The notes under the pieces are model-generated. The model was not told where the DNA came from and searched no databases. It was given only the letters and a program-made list of their open reading frames with translations. Shown one piece after another: positions 8,196 through 15,657 of a DNA stretch of 64,000 nt (position 1 is its first letter; each line of letters opens with the position of its first letter). Both the position numbers and the translations under genes were made by a program. This DNA is from UBA1479 sp002706405. GTDB lineage: Bacteria; Pseudomonadota; Alphaproteobacteria; Rhodospirillales; Casp-alpha2. The DNA lies in contig CAXATO010000011.1 of assembly GCA_963972255.1 (NCBI GenBank), positions 116,514 through 180,513 on the forward strand. The letters run 5' to 3'.

Positions 8196-9709
8196 TCCGC
8201 AAAGGGTTTTTTTTGGGGGGCATTGCGGCGTTGGTGATCTGCGGAGCGGTGGGGGCTGGTTCGTCCGCGCGGGCAGGTTCCGACAACGGCGACATCTACC
8301 GGGCCATGGCGGTGGAACTGATCGCCGGCATCAAACAGATGGAGCAGCCTGCGACCGGGTCCGACAAAATTGATCAGGCGTTGCTTTATCTTCAAAAGGC
8401 ATACGACTACGTCCGCAATAAGCGTGTCCGGGTGGCGGTCTGGCCGTTCAACGGCGCCGACGTGCCCATGTCGTCCGAAGCCGCCGAGGATTTTAACGAA
8501 GGTCTGTACGCGGCGTTGCTGACAGAAAACGCCGGGCGTTTTGATTTTGTCGTGCGCAGCGAATTGACAGCTCTGATCGATGACATGGAACAGACCGGGG
8601 CGTTGGACGAGGCTGCTGAAAACCCCCTGGCTGCTTTGATGGAAAACGCGCGGAAGATCGATGTCCTGATCCGTGGCCGACTGCGGCTCAAGGATGGCAA
8701 GGTCAGCCTGACCTATAAGGCGGTCAACGTGGATGGTCGCGTCATTGCGGCAACTTCGCCTCGGATCGTTCAAACGGGCGCCATCGAAAGAAAAAGCGTC
8801 ACCCTGGTGCGTGCGGTCAAGGAGGCCGCCCGCGCATTGGCGGATGGTGCGCCGGATCTCAACGAATTGCGGCTTGGCGGTATCCGTTTTCAGGACAGCG
8901 GTGCGCAGCCGGCCTTCGGGCGGCGGTTCCTGGAACTTCTAGCGTCGGAGATCGCGGGGTTGTCCAATGACGTCGTGACTGGTCAAACTTTGAAGGTCAC
9001 CAACCTGCGGGCGCCGATTGCACGTGGTGTCAGCGTAACAGGGAAGGAGTTGGCCGATCACAAGTTGGGCGGCAAGCCGGGGTCGTACCTGTTGAGCGGC
9101 ACCTATTGGGATATCGGCGACGAAATCGAAATCCGGGTCGCCCTGCGCGATGTTTCCGGCAGGACGATACCCTGGGTCGGGCGGATCGACCGGCGAGACG
9201 CAGGGACGACCCCCATTCGGCCCGCATCCAACCTGGCTCCCTTGCGGGACGAAGACGGCGGACCGCTGGCGTTTCACCTGCTCAGCGACCGGGGCCGTGA
9301 TCCGGCCTATCGGCTGGGCGAGAAAATGAACCTTCTGATTCGGGTCGGCCGACCGGCTTGGGTTTATTGCTTTTATCTGCAGGCTGACGGCACCGCGATC
9401 CAGCTGTTGCCCAATCCGCATTTCTGGAAGAATTTGACAGAACCGCTGCTTGCCGCCGGTGTCCTTCACAGGGTGCCTGGCGAGGCGACTTTTCCGTTCG
9501 ACTTCGTAATGACGGAACCCGTCGGCACCGAACTGATCAAATGCTTCGCAACCTCCAGGGACGTGACGGATAATTTACCCGCCCATTTGCGCGGCCGGTC
9601 ATTGTCACCCTTGCCGAAGGGCGCGATCGCTAACCTCTCAAGTATTTTCAGGGCCTTGCCTGACACCACCATTTCCGAGCAAAGCCTTGCCGTAACCGTG
9701 TCGCGGTGA
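8192..9709 (+). CDS. Exported DUF4384 protein with a FlgO/CsgG-like N-terminal domain
   Basis: 505 residues with a signal peptide (GFFLGGIAALVICGAVGAGSSARA). Residues about 70-190 (RVRVAVWPFNG, FDFVVRSELTALI, IDVLIRGRLRL, NVDGRVIAATS) look like the CsgG/FlgO class of periplasmic domains that sense or build outer-membrane assemblies. A second related segment runs to about 340. Residues about 360-460 match DUF4384, with GEKMNLLIRVGRPAWVYCFY and LLPNP typical. DUF4384 proteins often sit beside caspase-like and OmpA genes. It overlaps the S16-like gene and ends the 4950-9709 run. Confidence 0.75.
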   Translation: MIRKGFFLGGIAALVICGAVGAGSSARAGSDNGDIYRAMAVELIAGIKQMEQPATGSDKIDQALLYLQKAYDYVRNKRVRVAVWPFNGADVPMSSEAAEDFNEGLYAALLTENAGRFDFVVRSELTALIDDMEQTGALDEAAENPLAALMENARKIDVLIRGRLRLKDGKVSLTYKAVNVDGRVIAATSPRIVQTGAIERKSVTLVRAVKEAARALADGAPDLNELRLGGIRFQDSGAQPAFGRRFLELLASEIAGLSNDVVTGQTLKVTNLRAPIARGVSVTGKELADHKLGGKPGSYLLSGTYWDIGDEIEIRVALRDVSGRTIPWVGRIDRRDAGTTPIRPASNLAPLRDEDGGPLAFHLLSDRGRDPAYRLGEKMNLLIRVGRPAWVYCFYLQADGTAIQLLPNPHFWKNLTEPLLAAGVLHRVPGEATFPFDFVMTEPVGTELIKCFATSRDVTDNLPAHLRGRSLSPLPKGAIANLSSIFRALPDTTISEQSLAVTVSR

Positions 9710-9739
9710 CTGTTTCGGGTCATTTTATCCGTTTCGCGT

Positions 9740-9765
9740 CAAAACCACACTCTGTGGCCTCCATC
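9740..9765 (+). promoter_or_regulatory. Two-part upstream motif C (CAAAAC, 12 bases, CCTCCATC)
   Basis: CAAAAC at 9740-9745 and CCTCCATC at 9758-9765 lie 57 bases before ATG 9823. One mismatch from the CCTCCATA consensus. Confidence 0.5.
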
Positions 9766-9822
9766 ACCAAGTGCAGGAAACAATTTCAACCGAACCCCAA
9801 TTCGGTTTACTTGGAGACGAAG

Positions 9823-10716
9823 ATGAAACGCTTGATTTTGAGCATTGCCGCCGCCTTGGTTTTCTGTGCCCTGGGCCCGGTTCAGTCGGCCCGTGCCGGG
9901 GAAGAGCCGAATATCCTGGTCATGGGAGATGACTGGAACCCCGCATCCGTTCCCCGGTCGACCCGCGTGTTCAAACAGGTTCTGGACGCGCTGTCCGAAG
10001 AACTGAACCGCGAAGGTTTCGCGGTCTATGACGAGATCGCCGTGTCCCTTGACGATTTCCGGCAGAACCGGGTTCGTCGGACGGATGCCGAGTTGATCGA
10101 CATCGCACGATCGGTCAAACGCCCGCCGATTGACGTGGCGGTCATCTTTTCGATCTTCGCCAGCACCTCGAAGACCAACTACACGACCAAGATCCGCACG
10201 CGCGTCACGGGGCGCCTGCTGAACGTGCGCAGCGGTAAGCGCCTGGGTAACTTCGAAGTCGACCTTCCCCGGTCCGACAACGTGTCGCCCAACTGCAATC
10301 GGGAATGCATCCTGGAAACGGTTGGCAGCAACGCCAAGAGTCTGGCCTTGGACTTAGGAGTGGTCTTGGCCCAGAAGCTGGCCTGGCTGATCCCTGCCAA
10401 GGAGCGCGAGGCCGAGGAAAAAACCGAGATACAGGCCGGACTGAGCACAGCCTTTTCCCTGACCTTCAAAGGCTTCACGGCCGACGACATTTCCCGCATC
10501 GAGGAATACATGGTCGCCTTCAAAGGCTACCGCCACCATCGTCCGGTCAAGTCGTCCCTGCGGACCAACGAATACTGGTACGAGACCGACAGCGACACAG
10601 CGCGCCTTAACCGGAACCTGCGCCGCATGATCGATCACATGGGGCTGACAGGGCGAGTGACCTTTTCGGGTAGCACGTTCGTCGTCGAGAATATTTCCCC
10701 CAACAAGCAGCGCTGA
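9823..10716 (+). CDS. Secreted protein, paralogue 1 of a cluster-specific pair
   Basis: 297 residues from ATG 9823, chosen over the upstream in-frame ATG (9706) because a signal peptide (LILSIAAALVFCALGPVQSARA) starts here after GGAGAC. The first domain (about 25-190) has strand-helix patterns of CsgG/LpoB-type domains (NILVMGDD, PPIDVAVIFSIFAS, VTGRLLNVRSGKRLG) and a C-x-R-x-C pair (NCNRECI) that could form a disulfide. The C-terminal domain (about 205-290) has FSLTFKGFT, GYRHHRPVKS, EYWYETDSD. The protein at 10857 is its paralogue. Function unknown; a periplasmic role is inferred. Confidence 0.7.
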   Translation: MKRLILSIAAALVFCALGPVQSARAGEEPNILVMGDDWNPASVPRSTRVFKQVLDALSEELNREGFAVYDEIAVSLDDFRQNRVRRTDAELIDIARSVKRPPIDVAVIFSIFASTSKTNYTTKIRTRVTGRLLNVRSGKRLGNFEVDLPRSDNVSPNCNRECILETVGSNAKSLALDLGVVLAQKLAWLIPAKEREAEEKTEIQAGLSTAFSLTFKGFTADDISRIEEYMVAFKGYRHHRPVKSSLRTNEYWYETDSDTARLNRNLRRMIDHMGLTGRVTFSGSTFVVENISPNKQR

Positions 10717-10732
10717 AGCTTCCGATCCGGAT

Positions 10733-10760
10733 ACGGCGGGGACACGGTCCCCGCCGTTTT
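10733..10760 (+). terminator. Rho-independent terminator
   Basis: A perfect 11-bp stem (ACGGCGGGGAC, 10733-10743, with GTCCCCGCCGT, 10747-10757) with loop ACG is followed by TTTC. It separates the two paralogous genes into different units. Confidence 0.85.
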
Positions 10761-10783
10761 CATTTCAAGGTTCTTGGTTATCG

Positions 10784-10809
10784 CAAAACGCCCCTCTATG
10801 ACCGCCATA
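10784..10809 (+). promoter_or_regulatory. Two-part upstream motif D (CAAAAC, 12 bases, CCGCCATA)
   Basis: CAAAAC at 10784-10789 and CCGCCATA at 10802-10809 lie 47 bases before ATG 10857. One mismatch in the second box; spacing is the same as in motif C. Confidence 0.45.
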
Positions 10810-10856
10810 TCCCGTTCAGCACTTATGCCCGTTGGCGATACGAACGGAGACGACCT

Positions 10857-11765
10857 ATGAAGCATCTGGCAATTTTCCTGACCGTGATGACCCTGCTCGG
10901 TGGCTGTGCGGCACATGTCCCGCCTGCCGCAGGGCCGAATATCACGGTGTTGGGTGAGACCGGCCGGGCGGGCGGATTACCCCGCGATGACCAAGTATAT
11001 AAAGGCGCGGTGAATGGAATTTCCGACGCGTTGGTTCGCCAGGGGTTCCGGGTCTTTGATGAGACCATGGTTCTGCCGGCCAATTTAACGGATCAGTTTT
11101 CCCTTACTCAGGCCGACATCATCGATTTGGTCCGGAGGGCGACCCGGCCACCGATCGACATCGCGGTGATATTTTCAATCCACGGAGTTAGCGAAACCGT
11201 GCCCTACGCGCGCAAGTTCCGGATGGGGGTCTCCGCCCGGATGATCGATGTTGCCAGCGGTCGAATCCTGGCGAGCCATGATGCCGTCACGCCGGGTGCG
11301 GAAACTCTTCCCTTGAACTGTGATCGAAACTGCCGGTACGGCGGCATCGCTCGCCAGGCGAACCTGCTGGCGGCCGATCTTGGTGCTGTCCTGGCGGCGA
11401 GGCTGAGGGAACCTGCGGTTGGTGTTGCCCAGAACACAGCTCCCGTATCTTCCGTCACCGAAGCGGAAACATCAGGTGCAGTATCTGTACGGCCCGCCGG
11501 GGCTTCCGCCGCCTATGTCCTCGTCTTCCGAGGATTGGACGCGACCAAAGGGGCGGCGCTGGAAGATGCGATCGAAAACCTGTCCGGCTATGAACATCAT
11601 CGCATGGTTTCCACCGGGCTTGGCCAGCGCGAATACTGGTATGAAAGCAGCGCGGGAGCGGAGCATCTGGAACGGGCCCTTCGGGCGGCGGTTGAAAGGC
11701 TGGGCGTCACCGGTTCCGTGGTGTTCAATGGATCGTCGTTCGTGGTGGAGGTTGAAGCGGAGTGA
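10857..11765 (+). CDS. Lipoprotein, paralogue 2 of the cluster-specific pair
   Basis: 302 residues with a lipobox (LGGC, acylated Cys17), so it is membrane-anchored while its paralogue at 9823 is soluble. Shared features: PNITVLGE near the mature start, RPPIDIAVIFSIHG, a C-x-R-x-C pair (NCDRNCR), YVLVFRGLD, GYEHHRMVST and EYWYESS, and a C-terminal GSSFVVEVE. A low-complexity linker (about 185-215) separates two domains in this copy. The pair arose by duplication, and separate terminators and motifs let each be expressed from its own start. It overlaps the OmpA gene (GTGA at 11762-11765). Confidence 0.75.
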   Translation: MKHLAIFLTVMTLLGGCAAHVPPAAGPNITVLGETGRAGGLPRDDQVYKGAVNGISDALVRQGFRVFDETMVLPANLTDQFSLTQADIIDLVRRATRPPIDIAVIFSIHGVSETVPYARKFRMGVSARMIDVASGRILASHDAVTPGAETLPLNCDRNCRYGGIARQANLLAADLGAVLAARLREPAVGVAQNTAPVSSVTEAETSGAVSVRPAGASAAYVLVFRGLDATKGAALEDAIENLSGYEHHRMVSTGLGQREYWYESSAGAEHLERALRAAVERLGVTGSVVFNGSSFVVEVEAE

Positions 11766-12688
11766 CGATGGGGAAAACGCATTGGGGTTCGACCGGTCGG
11801 TGGGCGACGTGGGCTGCCGTCGCGTTATTGTTCATGACGTGGCATGCGCCCGTTGCCGGCGCGTCTGACACATGCGCCGCCGCGCACGGTCTGTTTCAGG
11901 CGGATGCCACTGGTGCGGACGAGGACATCTTGGCCCGCGTCCTAAAGGCCTGTCCTTCTCATTCCCTGGCGCTCAACAATCTTGCCGTCGTGCGGGAAAA
12001 CCAGGGCCGGCTGGCCGAAGCCAAAGCACTTTATGAACGGTCGATTGCTCACGGTGGTGGTGCAGCGCCTTATGCCGGTCTTGGCGACGTATTCGTCAAA
12101 CAGGGCGAAAAAGAGAAGGCCGGGGCGGCGTATCGAAAGTTTCTCGAATTGCTCAAGGACGAGATCGCGAAAGGCGATCCCCTTGGTCTGGCCGTGTATG
12201 AGGAGATCTATCGAAGGAAACTGGAAAGCCTGGGCCAACAAGTGCCGCCGGCAGGTCTGGTCTCGGCCGAGACGGTAACCCGAGGATTGACGGAACCGCC
12301 GAAGCCATCGCGTGGCGTCACCCTAGTTTATCATGAGCGGCCGCATATCAATGTTGCGATCTTGTTCGAGTTCGACAGCGCCCGGCTGACACCGCAGGCG
12401 CGGGCGCAATTGACGGAAATTGCCCGCGCCCTCCGCTCGGAAAATCTGAAAGGCAGCCGCATTCTGATCGAAGGCCATACGGACAGCCGCGGTGATGCCG
12501 GCTACAATCTGGATCTGTCCCTGCGCCGGGCCCGTGCGGTTCGCGCAACCCTGATTTCCATGAAGATCTCGGAAACCCGTCTGATCCCAACCGGGAGAGG
12601 CGAGACTCAGCCCATTTCAGAGAACGAATCCGAAGCGGGCCGGCAACGGAACCGCCGCGTGACGTTCGTCAATTTGGGTGGCCGCTGA
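11762..12688 (+). CDS. TPR-OmpA peptidoglycan-anchoring protein
   Basis: 308 residues from GTG 11762 (ATG 11768 is an alternative). Signal peptide, then a Cys-containing segment and two or three TPR units at about 60-135 (SLALNNLAVVRENQGRLAEA, APYAGLGDVFVKQGEKEKA). Residues about 195-305 are an OmpA C-terminal domain: ILFEFDSARLTPQA, IEGHTDSRGD, and NLDLSLRRARAVRATL, with the Asp and Arg that bind meso-diaminopimelate. It should tether the complex to peptidoglycan from the periplasm. Translationally coupled to the lipoprotein paralogue. In ion-driven machines (MotB, ZorB, TolR/Pal) such a domain works with a MotA/TolQ-like channel, and one is encoded at 14652. Confidence 0.85.
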   Translation: MTMGKTHWGSTGRWATWAAVALLFMTWHAPVAGASDTCAAAHGLFQADATGADEDILARVLKACPSHSLALNNLAVVRENQGRLAEAKALYERSIAHGGGAAPYAGLGDVFVKQGEKEKAGAAYRKFLELLKDEIAKGDPLGLAVYEEIYRRKLESLGQQVPPAGLVSAETVTRGLTEPPKPSRGVTLVYHERPHINVAILFEFDSARLTPQARAQLTEIARALRSENLKGSRILIEGHTDSRGDAGYNLDLSLRRARAVRATLISMKISETRLIPTGRGETQPISENESEAGRQRNRRVTFVNLGGR

Positions 12689-12712
12689 CGGCTGAAAATT
12701 ATCGAGCAGTTG

Positions 12713-12739
12713 GGAATTTCCTTCTCTCCGCCCTCCATA
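12713..12739 (+). promoter_or_regulatory. Two-part upstream motif E (GGAATTTC, 11 bases, CCTCCATA)
   Basis: GGAATTTC at 12713-12720 and CCTCCATA at 12732-12739 lie 37 bases before ATG 12777. Confidence 0.5.
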
Positions 12740-12776
12740 CCCAGGTCAGGACAACCAAGCACCGAGGTATGGAGCC

Positions 12777-13337
12777 ATGTTTATCCCTACAAAATTCTTT
12801 CGCGCGGCCAGCGCTGCGATCGCCCTTTCGGCGGGCCTGACGGCCTGTCAGACGTTCGGCACCGTTCCTGGTGCCGAAAGCATCGGATACCGCGAAGCAC
12901 GCTTCGCCGAAATTGCTGCAATCCAGGCGTGGCGAGCATGCCGGGATGATGCGTTGGCGCTTGACCGCCAGGCCCAGGAAAACGGCGATGCGTCCAAGTA
13001 CTTGGCGAGCGCCCGTCTCCTTGTGAAATGCGAAGCGGATCTGGGGCCGGATGGCGCCCAGGCCGCCCGCGATGAACGCCTGCGCGCTTTTGCTGTGGCC
13101 GTACAGAACCGCCTTAAGGGCGGGGATGTGGTGAGCGCCCGGTCGGATTTGGAGAAACTGAAGCGGGGGTTCCCCGACCAGGACCTTTATCTGGCGGACG
13201 GCGGGTCATTCATCGCGAGCATGGAAGTACTGCTCGGCATACGTGGCCAGGATGGGATTGAGCCGTTCGCCCTTGCGAACATACCGGGTCCTATGAAAGT
13301 CGAGTTGCGGCGTGTCCGCTATTGGCAACGTCATTGA
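12777..13337 (+). CDS. Lipoprotein of the envelope cluster
   Basis: 186 residues with lipobox LTAC (Cys24) after a hydrophobic segment (AASAAIALSAG). The mature part is mostly helical, with IAAIQAWRACRDDALALDRQAQ and ARLLVKCEADLG carrying two cysteines, and a basic region SARSDLEKLKRG. It looks like a short TPR-like or helical-hairpin lipoprotein. No family is recognised. It is the first gene behind motif E and is followed after 13 bases by the next secreted-protein gene, so the 12777-15547 genes form one unit. Confidence 0.7.
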   Translation: MFIPTKFFRAASAAIALSAGLTACQTFGTVPGAESIGYREARFAEIAAIQAWRACRDDALALDRQAQENGDASKYLASARLLVKCEADLGPDGAQAARDERLRAFAVAVQNRLKGGDVVSARSDLEKLKRGFPDQDLYLADGGSFIASMEVLLGIRGQDGIEPFALANIPGPMKVELRRVRYWQRH

Positions 13338-13350
13338 GGGAGGACGCAGA

Positions 13351-14238
13351 ATGATTTCGCACCCCATGTTCCTGATGCGCGCAACCGCGTGCGCCGCCGC
13401 ATTGCTGATCACGGCACCGGCCGTTGCCAGTTCGCCCAGCGCCGAGGCGCCGAGCTGGTCGCCCAAGGCATCCGAGACGTTGGTCAAGCTGCCCGCTGCC
13501 TATCTGAAGAAAAACCTCGATCAGGACTTTATTGATTCACAATTGGGCCGCGCGCTTACCGAGACGGAAACCAACATCGAATTGAAAGGGAAAACGCTTT
13601 CCGATCTTAAGGCGGCCATCGGCCAGGCACGGGGCGACGACCTAAAGATGGAGCTACGCCATCAGCTCCTGGCCGAGAAGCGTGCCTTCATCGACCTGAT
13701 GAGCCGAAAGAACGATATGAAACGCCAACGTGCCACGACGAAACTGAAACTGTTCGAAAACATGATTCGCGTCGCCGGAGAAAAGAACGGAAGGCAGAGC
13801 CCTGATGTGGCGGCATTGATTGAAAAACAAGATGCCGCGCACCGACGGTTTGCGAAATCGGCGGTGCAGGTCGATATGCGGGTGTTCGAAACAGGGCAAG
13901 CGCCGGAATCAAGGTATGCAGCCCAGTATGCCGAAAACCTGCAGGCAATAGAGAAATTGATGGGTCGGATTTCCGCCCATTCAGCAAACCAGGCCGCGGT
14001 CGGAGATGACGGCACCCCGATCAGCCGCGAAGAGCATCTGCGGCACCTGATGCTCGAAGCACAGGCCGAACTGTCGCTCCTTGATCAGGAAGACACGGTC
14101 CTTGGCTACATGGCCAAGCTTGTGGCGCTGGACGCTCTGGCTTTGTCGGAACAGGCTTTGGACGCGGATCTGGCCGACAGCAACCTTCCTGGGGACGTGA
14201 GTGCTGCCAAGGCAGTGAGCATGTTCCTTGGAAACTGA
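13351..14238 (+). CDS. Secreted helical protein
   Basis: 295 residues from ATG 13351, which follows GGGAGGAC; the frame is open 13 codons further upstream, but the signal peptide (RATACAAALLITAPAVA) starts here. The mature protein is strongly helical and charged, likely with coiled-coil segments (about 90-160, with KMELRHQLLAEKRAFIDLM and LKLFENMIRVAGEK) and no cysteine in the mature part. The C-terminus is alanine-rich (LVALDALALSEQALDADLAD). No family is recognised. It may span the periplasm or bind a partner by coiled coils. Confidence 0.7.
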   Translation: MISHPMFLMRATACAAALLITAPAVASSPSAEAPSWSPKASETLVKLPAAYLKKNLDQDFIDSQLGRALTETETNIELKGKTLSDLKAAIGQARGDDLKMELRHQLLAEKRAFIDLMSRKNDMKRQRATTKLKLFENMIRVAGEKNGRQSPDVAALIEKQDAAHRRFAKSAVQVDMRVFETGQAPESRYAAQYAENLQAIEKLMGRISAHSANQAAVGDDGTPISREEHLRHLMLEAQAELSLLDQEDTVLGYMAKLVALDALALSEQALDADLADSNLPGDVSAAKAVSMFLGN

Positions 14239-14269
14239 ACCATTGCACTGGAAAGAAGGAATGCAAGCC

Positions 14270-14650
14270 ATGAAGTCGACCGTATTTGCCGCTGCCTTGA
14301 TCGCCCTGACTGTCCCCGCAGTGCAGGCGGGGACACTGGAAAACCTTGAAAGGGAACGCGCCTTGCTGATCGAGGTCTTCCGTGATGCGGGTCTTAGCCT
14401 GGCAGAACGGCAGTCACGTATCGAAAGCACCATGCCCCGGCTGATCGACCTGGAACGCATGGTATTGCGTGATGACAGTCTGAAAGGACGTAACACCCCG
14501 GCCGTGCGCAAGGCGTTTGCCAATTACGATCTGACGTTCCTGGCCCATGCCAGCGCTGAACACAGACGCACGGCCCTCGATACCTGGCTTGAACAGATCG
14601 GGATGACGACGGCGGCACTGACTTCGGCCCGCATTGGGCGGAGGTACTGA
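14270..14650 (+). CDS. Small secreted protein
   Basis: 126 residues from ATG 14270, nine bases after AAGGA; upstream in-frame ATGs at 14228 and 14261 are less well placed. A signal peptide (STVFAAALIALTVPAVQA) is followed by a helical protein with no cysteine (LERERALLIEVFRDAGLSLAERQ, written in part) and arginine-rich helices. Similar length and composition to alpha-helical periplasmic adaptors; no family is recognised. The stop lies one base before the start of the MotA-like gene. Confidence 0.65.
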   Translation: MKSTVFAAALIALTVPAVQAGTLENLERERALLIEVFRDAGLSLAERQSRIESTMPRLIDLERMVLRDDSLKGRNTPAVRKAFANYDLTFLAHASAEHRRTALDTWLEQIGMTTAALTSARIGRRY

Positions 14651-14651
14651 G

Positions 14652-15167
14652 ATGATCCGCATGCGGGGCTTGTTGGATGCCGGCAATCGCGCTCTGGCCT
14701 ATGGTTTGGGGTTGGGGGTGCTGGCGCTGGCTGCCGTTGTCTGGCAGAGCGGGCACTCGGCGATGGAAATCACGGATCGAGTCGCGACGGTCTTTGGTTT
14801 GACGTTTCTGGTGTTGCTTGTCTGCCTGGTTCTGGCTGTCCTGTTCTGCTGGGTGCGCTTGCGGGAAGAACATCTAACACCGGGCGAGCGGATGACTTGG
14901 ACCGAGGCGGGCCTGCACGCGGCGGGCGGAATCGCGACTTTAGCACTGACCTACACCTTATTGGGGATCAGCCTCGGTATCGCCGGCTTATCCGGTCAGC
15001 CGCTGACGCCGGAAACGGTACAGACAGTGATCCAGAATTTGACCCGCGATTTCAGCATGGCCTTCATGACGACTGTCGTCGGCCTGCCGCTTTCCGCGGC
15101 CGCGCAAGCACTTGTCCGTATTTCAGCCCAACATATGACTGCTATGAATGACGGAGATGGAAAATGA
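14652..15167 (+). CDS. MotA/TolQ/ExbB-like membrane channel subunit
   Basis: 171 residues with about four membrane helices: about 15-33, 44-66, 86-112 and 142-162. Helices three and four carry the family pattern: LTYTLLGISLGIAGL (compare GTLGLLGTVxGI) and MAFMTTVVGLPLSAAA (compare IAxALxTTAxGLxxAIP). In the family these two helices line the ion path that drives a MotB/TolR/ExbD partner with proton or sodium flow. The protein is short: the long cytoplasmic loop of MotA is missing. ATG at 14652 follows GAGGTACTGAG. It overlaps the next gene by ATGA. The family assignment is from motif and topology and needs a profile search. Confidence 0.6.
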   Translation: MIRMRGLLDAGNRALAYGLGLGVLALAAVVWQSGHSAMEITDRVATVFGLTFLVLLVCLVLAVLFCWVRLREEHLTPGERMTWTEAGLHAAGGIATLALTYTLLGISLGIAGLSGQPLTPETVQTVIQNLTRDFSMAFMTTVVGLPLSAAAQALVRISAQHMTAMNDGDGK

Positions 15168-15547
15168 AGTTTCTGATCTTCAACGCGGCGGTTCTTTGCG
15201 CCCTGTACTTTCTGCTCACCGGAAATGAAGGTCTGATGGACGTCGCTCGAGAAACCGGCAAAGCGGCGGTCGAAGTGCAGCCCCCAGGCTACCCGGCGGA
15301 CAAAGAGATCGTGCAAAACGTGCCGCCACCCGTGACTGAAATGGGGACCGTCAAACCGGCCGGCGCTGCGGTTCCGACAACAGAACAAGCGGCGGAGTCC
15401 CGCGATGCCCTCAACCCGCCGGACGTATTAAGTGGCCTGCAGACCACCGGGGCACCGGCATTCATGTCGCCTCATGAACGCCGCCGCGAATTGGTGCATT
15501 TGGCAGAGGATATGGAGCGAGTGTTCGTTGATCGTTTGGCCCGCTAG
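15164..15547 (+). CDS. Single-helix membrane protein, possible channel partner
   Basis: 127 residues starting inside the stop of the channel gene (ATGA). The first 20 residues form a membrane helix (FLIFNAAVLCALYFLLTG), followed by a proline-rich exterior stretch and a short charged helix at the C-terminus (HERRRELVHLAEDMERVF). Size and topology recall ExbD/TolR-like partners, but the helix has no aspartate of the kind those carry, so it may be a regulator or linker instead. The peptidoglycan domain that would be expected in a MotB-type partner is on the separate TPR-OmpA protein. Confidence 0.6.
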   Translation: MKFLIFNAAVLCALYFLLTGNEGLMDVARETGKAAVEVQPPGYPADKEIVQNVPPPVTEMGTVKPAGAAVPTTEQAAESRDALNPPDVLSGLQTTGAPAFMSPHERRRELVHLAEDMERVFVDRLAR

Positions 15548-15657
15548 ACAGTGAGTGCCGACAGTTGTTCCAACAGATGGAATGCCAAGTCAGGTGTTTG
15601 ATCCAGCGTCGGAATTCCTGGATAATCCGGCATCTCGAAGGAACCGATTGTAGAGAA

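Noticed and set aside
14652..15547. Zorya defence system
   Set aside because: The MotA-like subunit is short and no ZorB, ZorC, ZorD or ZorE counterpart is present; the OmpA protein has TPR units and lies in another transcription unit.
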